In this document: in pieces, positions 33,504-44,319 of the stretch | Layout of the letters: each line of letters opens with the position of its first letter | How positions within the stretch are numbered: position 1 is the stretch's first letter | NCBI RefSeq assembly: GCF_014197855.1 | Contig: NZ_JACIGJ010000005.1 | Span: 186,001-250,000, forward strand | Length of the DNA: 64,000 nt | Source of the DNA: Roseospira marina | GTDB lineage: Bacteria; Pseudomonadota; Alphaproteobacteria; Rhodospirillales; Rhodospirillaceae | Direction of reading: 5' to 3' | Program-made: the position numbers and the translations under genes | The notes under the pieces: model-generated | The model's input: only the letters and a program-made list of their open reading frames with translations | Told to the model about the DNA's origin: nothing | Databases searched by the model: none

Positions 33504-34708
33504 TGGCGCCGGCGGGTTCGGTCCCGACCGGGCGGTCCGTGTCGTCCATGCCGCCAGCGGGGGCTGCCCTGCCGGCGGTGCGCCGTCTGACGCTGACGGA
33601 CTTCCGGTGTTACGGCCGACTGCGGCTGGAGGTCGCGCCGACGCCGGTGGTCCTGACGGGGCCGAACGGCGCCGGTAAGACCAATGTTCTGGAGGCCCTG
33701 TCCCTGCTGACGCCGGGGCGCGGTCTGCGGGCCGCCCGTCTCGCCGAGATCACGCGGCATGGCGCCGAATCGGGGGCCTGGGCGGTGGCCGCCACCCTGG
33801 ACACGGCGGACGGCCCTGTGACGCTCGGCAGCGGCCTGATCGCGGCCCCGGGCGGGGAGGGGGCGCCGGACCGCCGCGTGGTGCGCATCAATGGCGAGAC
33901 CGCCCGGGGGCAGACCGCTTTGGGGCGCCACGTCGGCGCTCTTTGGCTGGTGCCCGCCATGGACGGCCTGTTCCGGGACGGCTCCGGCGGGCGGCGGCGG
34001 TTTCTCGACCGTCTGGTGCAGGCGCTGGACCCGGATCACGCCGGCCGTTGTGCCGCACATGCCCACGCCCTGCGGGAGCGCGGGCGGTTGCTGCGGGAGG
34101 GGCGCGGCGGCGGGCGCGAAGCCACGTGGCTGGATGCGCTGGAGGACACCCTCGCGCGTCATGGGGTCGCGATCGCCGCCGCGCGGCGCGATCTGGTCGC
34201 CCGGCTGTCGGCGGCCCTGGGGGAGGCCGATGGGCCCTTTCCGCGCGCCGCCTTGGCCTTGGAGGGCGCGGCGGAGGAGGCCCTGGATCATCAGCCGGCC
34301 CTGGCCGTGGAGGACTGGCTGCGCGAGGCCATGGCCACCCGCCGCATGGCGGACGCGGAGGCTGGCGGCTCCACCGGCCTCGGGCCGCACCGCGCGGATC
34401 TGCTGGTGCGGCATGTCGGGCGCGACCGGCCGGCCGGGCAGTGCTCGACCGGGGAGCAGAAGGCGGTTCTGATCGCCGTGGTGCTGGCGCAGGCGCGGGT
34501 CGTCATGGCGGCGCGCGGCGGGGCGCCGCTGCTGCTGCTGGACGAGGTGGTGGCGCATCTGGACGCCACGCGCCGGGCCGCGCTGGCCGAGACCCTGGCG
34601 GGGCTTGGCGCCCAGGCCTGGCTGACCGGCACGGACACGGCGCTGTTCGACGCCTTCGTGGGCCGCGCGCAATTTCTCCGTCTCGATGACGGCAATCTGG
34701 TAGACTGA
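33503..34708 (+). CDS. recF: DNA replication and repair protein RecF
   Basis: 401 aa SMC-like ATPase that loads RecA at gaps with RecO and RecR. Walker A GPNGAGKTN, the signature STGEQKAVLIAVVLAQA and Walker B LLLLDEVVAHLD are all present, as is the N-terminal LTLTDFRCYGRLRLEV. The ATG at 33503 shares a base with the dnaN stop, indicating translational coupling; a start at 33548 would remove a non-conserved 15-residue Pro/Ser-rich extension. Confidence 0.95.
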   Translation: MAPAGSVPTGRSVSSMPPAGAALPAVRRLTLTDFRCYGRLRLEVAPTPVVLTGPNGAGKTNVLEALSLLTPGRGLRAARLAEITRHGAESGAWAVAATLDTADGPVTLGSGLIAAPGGEGAPDRRVVRINGETARGQTALGRHVGALWLVPAMDGLFRDGSGGRRRFLDRLVQALDPDHAGRCAAHAHALRERGRLLREGRGGGREATWLDALEDTLARHGVAIAAARRDLVARLSAALGEADGPFPRAALALEGAAEEALDHQPALAVEDWLREAMATRRMADAEAGGSTGLGPHRADLLVRHVGRDRPAGQCSTGEQKAVLIAVVLAQARVVMAARGGAPLLLLDEVVAHLDATRRAALAETLAGLGAQAWLTGTDTALFDAFVGRAQFLRLDDGNLVD

Positions 34709-34721
34709 ACCACGTTCCTGA

Positions 34722-37151
<2,430 letters not shown>

Positions 37152-37174
37152 CGGGCGGAACGCATGAGGGATCA

Positions 37175-37206
37175 CACCCGGCCCCGCCCTGGGGTGGCGC
37201 CGGGTG
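37175..37206. terminator. hairpin between convergent gyrB and soxW
   Basis: CACCCGG (37175-37181) pairs with CCGGGTG (37200-37206), with an inner CCCC/GGGG stem. It sits in the 81-nt gap between the stops of gyrB and soxW. No T-run; a shared, probably factor-assisted terminator. Confidence 0.5.
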
Positions 37207-37232
37207 CTGCGTGTCTTGGCTCGGCGAGGACG

Positions 37233-37916
37233 CTACTGGCTTGCCGCCTCGCTTTCGGCGGCTTGTCGCGCGGCCATGCGGTCGGCGACGAACTGCTGGA
37301 AGTGCCTGTCCGTCGCGTAGCCCTTCTGCTTCACCCATTCGAACGCAGACGTGAACGTGCCCTTGCCGAAGGCGCCGTGCATATGGAACACGGCCGCCTC
37401 CTTGCCGGTCTGACCCGCGGCGTCGGCGGGGTCCTCGGGTAGGAAGATGAACGTGGGGGTGAACAGCACGCCCCAGCGGCGAGCCAACTGCTTCTCCGGC
37501 ATCTCCTCGCCGTCCAGATCCGTCACATGGCGCTCGCCGAACAGGTTGAGTTGCAGGACGTTGAAGTGCTCACGCACATAGGCATTGATCGCCGGATCGG
37601 CCAAGACCTCGGTGTTGACCTTCTTGCAGTAGATGCAGCCGCGCTGCTCGAACACCACGACCAGCCGCTTGCCCTGCGCGTGGCTGTCGGCGAGATCCTC
37701 GCTGATATCTAGGAATGATTGCAGGAAGAAGTCATGGTGATACAGGCCGTCCTCGCCCAGGGTCGGCTCGATAAGGGCGGTGTCGCTGGCGTGGGCGGAG
37801 GGGGCGAAAGGCGTCAGCGGGCCGGTGACCAGCGCCGCAAGAAGGCCGAGCGCGAGCGCCCCGGCCGCGATTGCGCGGACGAGTCCGGTCAATCGCCGAT
37901 CCGAAAAAGACTGCAT
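37233..37916 (-). CDS. soxW: periplasmic thioredoxin-like protein SoxW
   Basis: 227 aa: signal peptide (IAAGALALGLLAALVTGPLTPFAPSAHA) and a thioredoxin fold with the active-site motif CIYC in VVVFEQRGCIYCKKVNTEVLAD, and the cis-Pro region LFTPTFIFLPE. SoxW is a periplasmic thioredoxin of sulfur oxidisers that receives electrons through the membrane protein SoxV/CcdA (encoded at 43253) and keeps Sox proteins reduced. ATG 37916 has GGAGG 8 nt upstream; the open frame continues back to 38540 over soxS and is not used. Transcribed with soxS, divergent from soxXYZAB. Confidence 0.88.
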   Translation of the reverse strand: MQSFSDRRLTGLVRAIAAGALALGLLAALVTGPLTPFAPSAHASDTALIEPTLGEDGLYHHDFFLQSFLDISEDLADSHAQGKRLVVVFEQRGCIYCKKVNTEVLADPAINAYVREHFNVLQLNLFGERHVTDLDGEEMPEKQLARRWGVLFTPTFIFLPEDPADAAGQTGKEAAVFHMHGAFGKGTFTSAFEWVKQKGYATDRHFQQFVADRMAARQAAESEAASQ

Positions 37917-38005
37917 GGCGTGATCCTCCCTGAGTGATCCGGTTTGGGAACGTCTTTTTAGGTTTTTGTGTTCTTGGATGCGGACAGCTCGGCCGTTCGC
38001 GTCGG

Positions 38006-38443
38006 TCAGCGTCCGCCGTCGGGTGCCGGCAGCTTCTGCAACAGGGCGTCGAGCTGGAACCAGAAAAACTCGTCCCCGGCATAGCCGGTGATGCGACCCA
38101 CTTCGGCCCCGTTGTCCACAAGAACGAACGTGGGGGTGAACGAGACGGCCCGCAGGTCGCGCAGGTCCGCCGGCCATGGGTCCTGCAGATCGACCCGCCG
38201 CAATGGCGCGGTCCGCGACTCGGCTGTCTTCGGATAGATCGGGCCGAGGTCGGTATGCCACTGCGCGCAGTAGTGACAGGTTGCCGATTCGAACATCACC
38301 AGTTCGGCGGCCGTCGCCGGAGCCGGGGCCCACGCGACACACGTTCCGAGGACCAGGAATGCCGCCGCCGCCAACCCCGGCCGACCGATTCGGCGGGGCG
38401 TTCGGCGCACGTGCATCGAGAGGAAACCGTGGGCTTCGGACAT
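38006..38443 (-). CDS. soxS: SoxS-like periplasmic thioredoxin-family protein
   Basis: About 145 aa: N-terminal signal segment (LAAAAFLVLGTCVAWAPAPATAA) followed by ELVMFESATCHYCAQWHTDLGPIYPKT, a CxxC (CHYC) thioredoxin-like protein with the FTPTFVLVDNG cis-Pro stretch. This is the SoxS pattern; SoxS reactivates SoxY by reducing its modified C-terminal Cys. ATG 38443 has GGAGG 7 nt upstream, better than the frame start at 38482. Its own promoter, overlapped by a palindrome, lies at 38566-38600. SoxW follows 89 nt downstream. Confidence 0.88.
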   Translation of the reverse strand: MSEAHGFLSMHVRRTPRRIGRPGLAAAAFLVLGTCVAWAPAPATAAELVMFESATCHYCAQWHTDLGPIYPKTAESRTAPLRRVDLQDPWPADLRDLRAVSFTPTFVLVDNGAEVGRITGYAGDEFFWFQLDALLQKLPAPDGGR

Positions 38444-38565
38444 TGGACGGCCTCCCTCTCGCGGGTTCGGAGTGCGATCCAACCCCCGTCGCAGGCGCCG
38501 TCGGCCGCTCGGTTTGAGGCGGAAAACGGAGTCTTGCCATCAGAGATCCATTGGATCATGCTTGA

Positions 38566-38594
38566 ATTATAAAAAGCTAATGCGCTACGGTCCA
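38566..38594 (-). promoter_or_regulatory. sigma-70 promoter of soxSW
   Basis: Minus strand: TGGACC (38594-38589), 17-nt spacer, TATAAT (38571-38566). The consensus -10 and correct spacing make this a good promoter for soxS, leaving a leader of about 115 nt. Confidence 0.7.
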
Positions 38595-38620
38595 GTAGCG
38601 TTCGTCCAAACCGGGCGAAC
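38583..38620. promoter_or_regulatory. tandem palindromes over the soxS promoter -35 box
   Basis: CGCTAC-GGTCCA-GTAGCG (38583-38600) is a perfect inverted repeat whose central six bases are exactly the -35 box of the soxS promoter. Adjoining it, GTTCGTCC-N5-GGGCGAAC (38600-38620) is an imperfect 8-bp repeat. This is repressor-site geometry; in Paracoccus the ArsR-type SoxR binds sox intergenic regions, but no soxR gene is in the window. The rest of the 498-nt soxS-soxX gap holds a hairpin (38685-38704) and no gene. Confidence 0.6.
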
Positions 38621-38684
38621 CACATCGGGCACCACCGCGCGCCGGTTTGTCTGGGGGCGCGGTCGGGGTTCGCAAAACAAAAGC

Positions 38685-38704
38685 GGTTCCGCAACGACGG
38701 AACC
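38685..38704 (+). repeat. hairpin in the soxX upstream region
   Basis: GGTTCCG (38685-38691), 6-nt loop, CGGAACC (38698-38704): a perfect 7-bp inverted repeat about 240 nt upstream of soxX. It may be an operator or part of a long leader; no T-run. Confidence 0.4.
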
Positions 38705-38941
38705 CGTGTTCAGGGAGGGACGGACCCGCCGTCGGACGGCCCCATGGGGGCCGGCGCCTGAGGCGTGGGCAACGATCCCAAAGGACGAGTCTCTCCCGCT
38801 TCGGCGGACGACGCCCTGCGTGGCGTCGTCGCGGCATGGCTGCGGTCGTCTGTCCCGTGGACGGGCGCGGCGCGTCGCCCGATGCCCGGTGTTCGATCGG
38901 GTGTCCCGGCGACAGGACCGACGAAGGGAGGATCTGGGGGA

Positions 38942-39472
38942 ATGCACAGCAACGGACGCTCCAAAACACGGGCCGGATGGCCCGGTCTTGGTCTTCTGGC
39001 CGAGCTGGGTCTGGCCGGGTCGGGCCTGACCCTGGTCGCGGTGCCGGCCTCGGTCCCGGCCCACGCTGCCGCGCCGCCGTCGTACACCGTCCAGGGCGGT
39101 TATACGATTCCGGAGCCGCTAACGGACACACCGGGCGATCCGGCGATGGGCCGCAACTGGGTCATCAACCGCAAGCTCGGCAACTGCCTGAGCTGCCATC
39201 AGATGCCCATCCCGGAGGAACAGTTCCACGGCGAGACTGCTCCGGCATTGTACGGGGTCGGCGACCTGTACAGCGCGGGCGAGTTGCGCCTGCGGATTGT
39301 AGACCCGAAGGTGCTGAACCCCCAGTCGATGATGCCCGCGTTCTACAAGACCGAGGGCCTGAATCGCGTGCTGAAGGGATTCGAGGGCAGGCCCATCCTG
39401 ACCGCGCAGCAGGTCGAGGACATCATTGCCTACCTGATGACCCTTAAGGATACGAGCAAGGCGAAGAACTAA
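38942..39472 (+). CDS. soxX: sulfur oxidation c-type cytochrome SoxX
   Basis: 176 aa: signal peptide (GLGLLAELGLAGSGLTLVAVPASVPAHA) and a mono-heme cytochrome domain with CLSCH (82-86), the GETAPALYGVGDLY stretch and the axial Met region NPQSMMPAFYKTEGLNRV. With SoxA it forms the SoxAX complex that attaches thiosulfate to SoxY. ATG 38942 has GGAGG 10 nt upstream; the frame from 38765 is not protein-like. First gene of soxXYZAB-ccdA. Confidence 0.95.
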   Translation: MHSNGRSKTRAGWPGLGLLAELGLAGSGLTLVAVPASVPAHAAAPPSYTVQGGYTIPEPLTDTPGDPAMGRNWVINRKLGNCLSCHQMPIPEEQFHGETAPALYGVGDLYSAGELRLRIVDPKVLNPQSMMPAFYKTEGLNRVLKGFEGRPILTAQQVEDIIAYLMTLKDTSKAKN

Positions 39473-39528
39473 CGGCGCGCTGGAGTCGGTTCGACCGGGG
39501 CGGCGCGAACGGAGAGGAGACAGTTCCT

Positions 39529-40005
39529 ATGCAAGTAAACATAGAGGATGGCGGTATCCGCCGTCGCAGCGTGCTGTTCAGCCTGGGCGGCGGGGCGGCC
39601 GTTGTGGCTGGCCTGACCGTGATCCCCGGGCTCGCCAATGCCGATGAGGCGGCGGTGACCGAAGCCATCAAGGGCATGGTCGGCGACGTTCCGGACGAGT
39701 CGGGTGTGGCGCTCGACCTGCCGGAAATCGCCGAGAACGGCAACACGGTGCCACTGTCGTTCACGGTCGACGCGCCCATGGGCGAGGACCTGTACGTCAA
39801 GGACGTGATGGTGATGGCCGATGGCAATCCATCCCCGGATGTCGCCGTGTTCCACTTCACCCCCATGAGCGGCGTGGCCGCAGGGTCGACCCGCATGCGG
39901 CTGGCCGGAACCCAGAATGTTGTGGCGGTCGCCCGCCTCAGCGACGGAACCGCCCTGATGGGCTCGAAGCAGGTCAAGGTGACGATCGGCGGCTGCGGCG
40001 GCTGA
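39529..40005 (+). CDS. soxY: sulfur-carrier protein SoxY
   Basis: 158 aa. Twin-arginine signal (RRRSVLFSLGGGAAVVAGLTV) and the defining C-terminal GGCGG, whose Cys carries the sulfur intermediates on a swinging arm. Exported folded, in complex with SoxZ, by the Tat system. 56 nt downstream of soxX. Confidence 0.96.
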   Translation: MQVNIEDGGIRRRSVLFSLGGGAAVVAGLTVIPGLANADEAAVTEAIKGMVGDVPDESGVALDLPEIAENGNTVPLSFTVDAPMGEDLYVKDVMVMADGNPSPDVAVFHFTPMSGVAAGSTRMRLAGTQNVVAVARLSDGTALMGSKQVKVTIGGCGG

Positions 40006-40090
40006 TCGGCCGGCCCCCCCGCATCGTTCCCAAGCCGGGGTGCGCCGTCCCGACGACGGCCGCCGGACAGCGTTCAGGAGCACTCAGACC

Positions 40091-40417
40091 ATGGCGACCA
40101 TACGACCGCGCGTGAAGGCCCCCAAAAAGGCGGCCGCAGGCGAGATCATCGAGATCAAGACCCTCATCAACCACGACATGGAGTCCGGCCAGCGCAAGGA
40201 TAAGGATGGCAATCCGATCCCGCGCCAGATCATTCATAAGTTCACGGCCGAGTTCAACGGCACGGAGTTCTTCTCCGTCGATCTGGCGCCTGCGATCTCG
40301 GCCAATCCGTACCTGTCCTTCAACGCCAAAGTCGATGAAAGCGGGGAGTTTACCTTCCGCTGGTTCGACGACGACGGGTCGGTCTACGAGGACACCAAGT
40401 CCATCGAGGTGACCTGA
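40091..40417 (+). CDS. soxZ: thiosulfate oxidation carrier complex protein SoxZ
   Basis: 108 aa immunoglobulin-like partner of SoxY: RPRVKAPKKAAAGEIIEIKTLINHDMESG and the end FTFRWFDDDGSVYED are characteristic. No signal peptide of its own; co-exported with SoxY. ATG 40091 has AGGAG 10 nt upstream; the longer frame from 40040 is rejected. Confidence 0.96.
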   Translation: MATIRPRVKAPKKAAAGEIIEIKTLINHDMESGQRKDKDGNPIPRQIIHKFTAEFNGTEFFSVDLAPAISANPYLSFNAKVDESGEFTFRWFDDDGSVYEDTKSIEVT

Positions 40418-40566
40418 CCGGTACGGCACCTGTGCGCCCGGGGGCGGGCGTCGGATCGGGCGCTGTGGTCGATGCGATCCACGCGCCCGTCAACAGCGCC
40501 GCAAAGGCGCGGACCGGCGCATCCGTCCCGTGGGGTGGCTTCACGACCAGGAACGGGGGAGGACAC

Positions 40567-41409
40567 ATGACCAGGATGGTGAAGATCCCGGGTGGGGGGC
40601 GCCTGTCGCGCCTGATGGCGGGCCTTGTGATCGCGGCGGTGCCGGCGACCGGTGCGGTCGCCGCAGACGGGGACGGCACGCGCATCGACTGGGGGCCGTA
40701 CAAGGTGGGGGATGTCCGGTCCGGCTACACGTATGCCGGGGCACAGACCCGGGCCATGCAGGACGACGATTTCCAGAACCCCGCGTTCTTGTGGCTGGAG
40801 CGCGGCGCGGAACTCTGGGACACCGCCGAGGGCGCGGCCGGCAAGGCCTGCGCCGACTGCCACGGCGATGCCGAGGAGAGCATGGCGGACGTGGCCACGC
40901 ACTACCCGATCTACTTCGAGGATTGGGGCAAGCTCATGAACATCGAGCAGCGCATCAACTGGTGTCGCGAGACGCAGATGCAGGCCGAACCGTTCGAATG
41001 GGAAAGCGACGACCTGCTGGGGATCACCGCCTTCGTCAAGCACCAGTCCAAGGGGCTGCCGGTTGATGTGTCCGTGGACGGTCCCGCCGCGCCGTTCTTC
41101 GAGAAGGGCAAAGCATTCTATGAGGAGCGGCGAGGGCAGCTCGACATGGCCTGTACCCACTGCCATGTGGACCATCCGGGTGACCTGATCCGCGCCGAGA
41201 CCCTCAGCCAAGGGCAGGCCAATGGGTTCCCGACTTATCGTTTGAAATGGCAGACGCTGGGCTCGCTGCACCGCCGCTTCCGGGGCTGCAACCGGAACAT
41301 CCGGGCGGAGCCGTTCCCCTACGGCTCGGACGAGTACACCAATCTGGAGCTGTATGTGACGTGGCGCGGCAACGGCTTGCCCGTCGAATCGCCCTCCGTG
41401 CGTAAGTAG
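40567..41409 (+). CDS. soxA: L-cysteine S-thiosulfotransferase catalytic subunit SoxA (diheme)
   Basis: 280 aa with an N-terminal signal peptide (MAGLVIAAVPATGAVAA). Two heme-binding motifs, CADCH (95-99) and CTHCH (196-200), make it a diheme SoxA. Cys241 in RRFRGCNRNIRAEPFPYGS is the conserved active-site heme ligand (cysteine persulfide). It joins thiosulfate to the SoxY Cys. GGAGG lies 4 nt before ATG 40567. Confidence 0.95.
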   Translation: MTRMVKIPGGGRLSRLMAGLVIAAVPATGAVAADGDGTRIDWGPYKVGDVRSGYTYAGAQTRAMQDDDFQNPAFLWLERGAELWDTAEGAAGKACADCHGDAEESMADVATHYPIYFEDWGKLMNIEQRINWCRETQMQAEPFEWESDDLLGITAFVKHQSKGLPVDVSVDGPAAPFFEKGKAFYEERRGQLDMACTHCHVDHPGDLIRAETLSQGQANGFPTYRLKWQTLGSLHRRFRGCNRNIRAEPFPYGSDEYTNLELYVTWRGNGLPVESPSVRK

Positions 41410-41533
41410 GCCTCCTGTCCCCCTCCGGCGTGGTCCGTGCCGGTGTCCGCCCTGATCGCGGGGCGGACGCTGCGGGCGGCCCATGGCCTGACGCGGCCCT
41501 CTATGCGGGTGCGCCAACACGAAAGACACGCTC

Positions 41534-43222
41534 ATGTTCACGCGGCGAGACTTCCTGCGGACCACGGCTGCCACCGCGATTCTGATGGGCAGCCCCCTGG
41601 CCCTGCGGCGGGCCGCGGCCCAGCAGACGCTGAGCCAGGATGACCTTTTGCGCTTCGATCCGCTGGGGCAGGTGACCCTGCTGCATGTGACCGATGTGCA
41701 CGCGCAGCTTCGTCCCCTGTATTTCCGCGAGCCCTCGGTCAATCTCGGGGTCGGCGCGGTGGCGGGCGATCCGCCCCACATCACCGGGCGTGATTTTCTG
41801 GCTCGGTATGACATCCCGGCCGATTCGCCCGAATGCTACGCCCTGACCAGTGTGGATTTCACCGCCTTGGCCCGGACGTACGGTCGCGTGGGCGGCCTGG
41901 ACCGGCTGGCGACTCTGGTCAACGCGATCCGCGCGGAACGGCCGGATCAAACGCTGTTCCTGGACGGTGGTGATACCTGGCAGGGCTCGTATACCTCACT
42001 CCAGACCAACGGCGCCGACATGATCCGGGCCTTCAACGCCCTGAAGACCGACGCCATGACCGCGCATTGGGAGTTCACCTACGGCGAGGCGCGCGTGCGC
42101 GCGGCCGTCGAGGGCGAACTGGACTTTCCGTTCCTGTGCGGCAACGTGATCGACGCCACCTGGGAAGAACCGGTGTTCGAGTCCACCCAGATGTTCGAAC
42201 GCGGCGGGGTCGCCGTCGCTGTGATCGGGCAGGCGTTCCCTTACACCCCGATCGCCAACCCGCGCCACCTGATCCCGGAGTGGTCGTTCGGCATCCGGCC
42301 GGAGATGGTGCAGGAGCACGTCGACAACGCCCGCGCCAACGGCGCTGAGGTGGTCGTTCTGCTCTCGCACAACGGCTTCGACGTCGACCGCAAGCTGGCG
42401 TCACTGGTCAACGGCATCGACGTCATCCTGACCGGGCACACCCATGACGCCCTGCCGCGCGAGGTCACGGTCGGCAAGACGCTGCTGATCGCCTCCGGCT
42501 CGCACGGGAAGTTCCTGTCGCGCCTGGACCTGGAGGTGAAGGACGGCCGCGTGACGGACTACCGCTACCGCCTGATCCCGGTGTTCTCGGACGTCATCAC
42601 GCCGGATCCGGAGATGGCGAAGGTCATCACGGAGGTGAGGGCGCCCTACGAGGCCGAATGCACCCGGGTGCTGGGCCAGACCGACGACCTGCTGTACCGG
42701 CGCGGCAACTTCAACGGCAGTTTCGACGACCTGATCTGTCAGGCGTTGCTGGCCGAGCGGGACGCCGAGATCGCGCTGTCCCCCGGCTTCCGTTGGGGGG
42801 CGACGCTGCTGCCGGGGCAGGACATCACGGTGGACGACGTCTATTCCATGACCTCGATCACCTATCCCAATGCCTACCGTCAGCCCATGACGGGGGCGAT
42901 GCTGAAGACGGTCCTGGAGGATGTGGCGGACAACCTCTTCAACACGGATCCGTTCTACCAGCAGGGCGGCGACATGGTGCGGGTCGGCGGTATGGGCTAC
43001 GCCATCGACATCCACAAGCCGATGGGCGAGCGCATCTCCGACCTGACGCTGTTGGCCACCGGCGATCCCATCGACCCGGCGCGCGAATACATCGTGGCGG
43101 GCTGGGCCTCGGTCAACGAGGGCACGGAGGGGCCGCCGATCTACGACATCGTCTCCCAGTACATCGAACGCCAGGGCACGGTCTCGGTGCCGGAGAACAC
43201 CGCCATCACCATCAAGGCCTGA
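41534..43222 (+). CDS. soxB: S-sulfosulfanyl-L-cysteine sulfohydrolase SoxB
   Basis: 562 aa. Tat signal (RRDFLRTTAATAILMGSPLALRRAAAQ) followed by a 5'-nucleotidase-like dimanganese domain: LHVTDVHAQLRP, DGGDTWQGSY, HWEFTYGE, SHNGFDVDRKLAS and LTGHTHDALP supply the metal-binding Asp/His residues. It hydrolyses the sulfone group from SoxY-bound intermediates, releasing sulfate. Last core sox gene; no soxCD follows, so the sulfane sulfur must be handled otherwise. Confidence 0.96.
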   Translation: MFTRRDFLRTTAATAILMGSPLALRRAAAQQTLSQDDLLRFDPLGQVTLLHVTDVHAQLRPLYFREPSVNLGVGAVAGDPPHITGRDFLARYDIPADSPECYALTSVDFTALARTYGRVGGLDRLATLVNAIRAERPDQTLFLDGGDTWQGSYTSLQTNGADMIRAFNALKTDAMTAHWEFTYGEARVRAAVEGELDFPFLCGNVIDATWEEPVFESTQMFERGGVAVAVIGQAFPYTPIANPRHLIPEWSFGIRPEMVQEHVDNARANGAEVVVLLSHNGFDVDRKLASLVNGIDVILTGHTHDALPREVTVGKTLLIASGSHGKFLSRLDLEVKDGRVTDYRYRLIPVFSDVITPDPEMAKVITEVRAPYEAECTRVLGQTDDLLYRRGNFNGSFDDLICQALLAERDAEIALSPGFRWGATLLPGQDITVDDVYSMTSITYPNAYRQPMTGAMLKTVLEDVADNLFNTDPFYQQGGDMVRVGGMGYAIDIHKPMGERISDLTLLATGDPIDPAREYIVAGWASVNEGTEGPPIYDIVSQYIERQGTVSVPENTAITIKA

Positions 43223-43252
43223 GGCCGGCCGCCAGAGAGGGACCGACCGCTC

Positions 43253-43996
43253 ATGGACGGATTGAACGTCACCTATATCGGGGCGCTGACGGCCGGCGTG
43301 CTCAGCTTTCTGTCGCCCTGCATCCTGCCCATTGTGCCGCCCTACCTGTGCTTCATCGGCGGGGTGAGCCTGGACGATCTGGAGGGCGAGGCTGACGAAG
43401 TGCGGGCGGCCCGCCTGCGCGTCATCAGCGCGGCCATCGCCTTCGTGCTCGGGTTCGGGACCGTGTTCGTGCTTCTGGGTGTCGGCGCGGCCATGGCCGG
43501 TAATTTCATCACCGAGAACGCCCACATTCTCGGCCCCATCGCCGGCGGGATCATCGTGATTCTCGGATTGCACTTCCTGGGGGTGTTCCGCATCGGCCTG
43601 CTGTATCGGGAGGCGCGGTTTCATGTGCAGACCAAGCCGGTCGGGCTGCTGGGGGCCTATGTGGTCGGGCTGGCGTTCGCGTTCGGCTGGACGCCCTGCG
43701 TCGGGCCGATTCTGGCGGCGATCCTGTTCGTGGCCGGGTCCGACCCGAACCCCTGGGTCGGGGCCTCGCTGCTGGGGACGTATGCCATCGGAATCGGTGT
43801 GCCGTTTATCCTGGCCGCGTTCGCGCTGGGGGCGTTCCTGCGCTTCAAGAACCGGTTCCGCCGCTACATGGGTGCGGTCGAAAAGGCGATCGGCGGCCTT
43901 CTGGTCCTGACCGGCATTCTCATCATGACCGGCGGCATGGCCGACGTTGCGCAGTGGATGATCGAGACATTCCCGACCCTGGGCCAGATCGGGTAG
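43253..43996 (+). CDS. soxV: CcdA/SoxV-type thiol-disulfide electron transporter
   Basis: 247 aa, six membrane helices, DsbD-beta/CcdA family. The conserved Cys residues appear in FLSPCILPIVPPYLCFIGG and GWTPCVGPILAAILF. It passes reducing power from cytoplasmic thioredoxin to periplasmic partners. Placed 30 nt after soxB and in a cluster that also encodes SoxW and SoxS, it is best read as SoxV, although a cytochrome c maturation role (CcdA) is equally possible from sequence. Confidence 0.9.
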   Translation: MDGLNVTYIGALTAGVLSFLSPCILPIVPPYLCFIGGVSLDDLEGEADEVRAARLRVISAAIAFVLGFGTVFVLLGVGAAMAGNFITENAHILGPIAGGIIVILGLHFLGVFRIGLLYREARFHVQTKPVGLLGAYVVGLAFAFGWTPCVGPILAAILFVAGSDPNPWVGASLLGTYAIGIGVPFILAAFALGAFLRFKNRFRRYMGAVEKAIGGLLVLTGILIMTGGMADVAQWMIETFPTLGQIG

Positions 43997-44019
43997 CAGC
44001 ACCCGGTTCGGTCATCCGG

Positions 44020-44319
44020 TTAGGCGGTCAGGCGGCCGAGACCGGCGGCGGTAACGCAGAGGAAGGCGACGGCGAGCAGGATGCCGCCGCCCAGGGTGCA
44101 GCGCGCGTGCAGGCGGTACCCGCCAAGAAGGTCGTCGAGCAGCATGGCGCGCACCGCGTCGACATCGGCCTCCGTCGTCCCCTGGACCGCCCGAAGGCGG
44201 TCGAGCCGGTCCCACAGGGCGCGGTGGCGCAGGTCGAGCAGGGCTGGGACCGCCAGAACAATCGACCCCAGAAGACCAGCGATGCCGCCGGTTACCTCGA
44301 TGGCCGCAAGATCGCTCAA
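44020..44319 (-). CDS. small two-helix membrane protein of unknown function
   Basis: 99 aa with two hydrophobic segments (GGIAGLLGSIVLAVPALL near residues 11-28 and GGGILLAVAFLCVTAAGL at the C-terminal end) separated by a charged, helical stretch (LRHRALWDRLDRLRAVQGTTEADVDAVRAML). TTG start at 44319 overlaps the stop of the preceding HTH gene by 4 nt (TTGA), which supports the start and translational coupling. Not recognised. Last gene of a three-gene minus-strand unit; convergent with soxV (23 nt apart). Confidence 0.65.
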   Translation of the reverse strand: MSDLAAIEVTGGIAGLLGSIVLAVPALLDLRHRALWDRLDRLRAVQGTTEADVDAVRAMLLDDLLGGYRLHARCTLGGGILLAVAFLCVTAAGLGRLTA

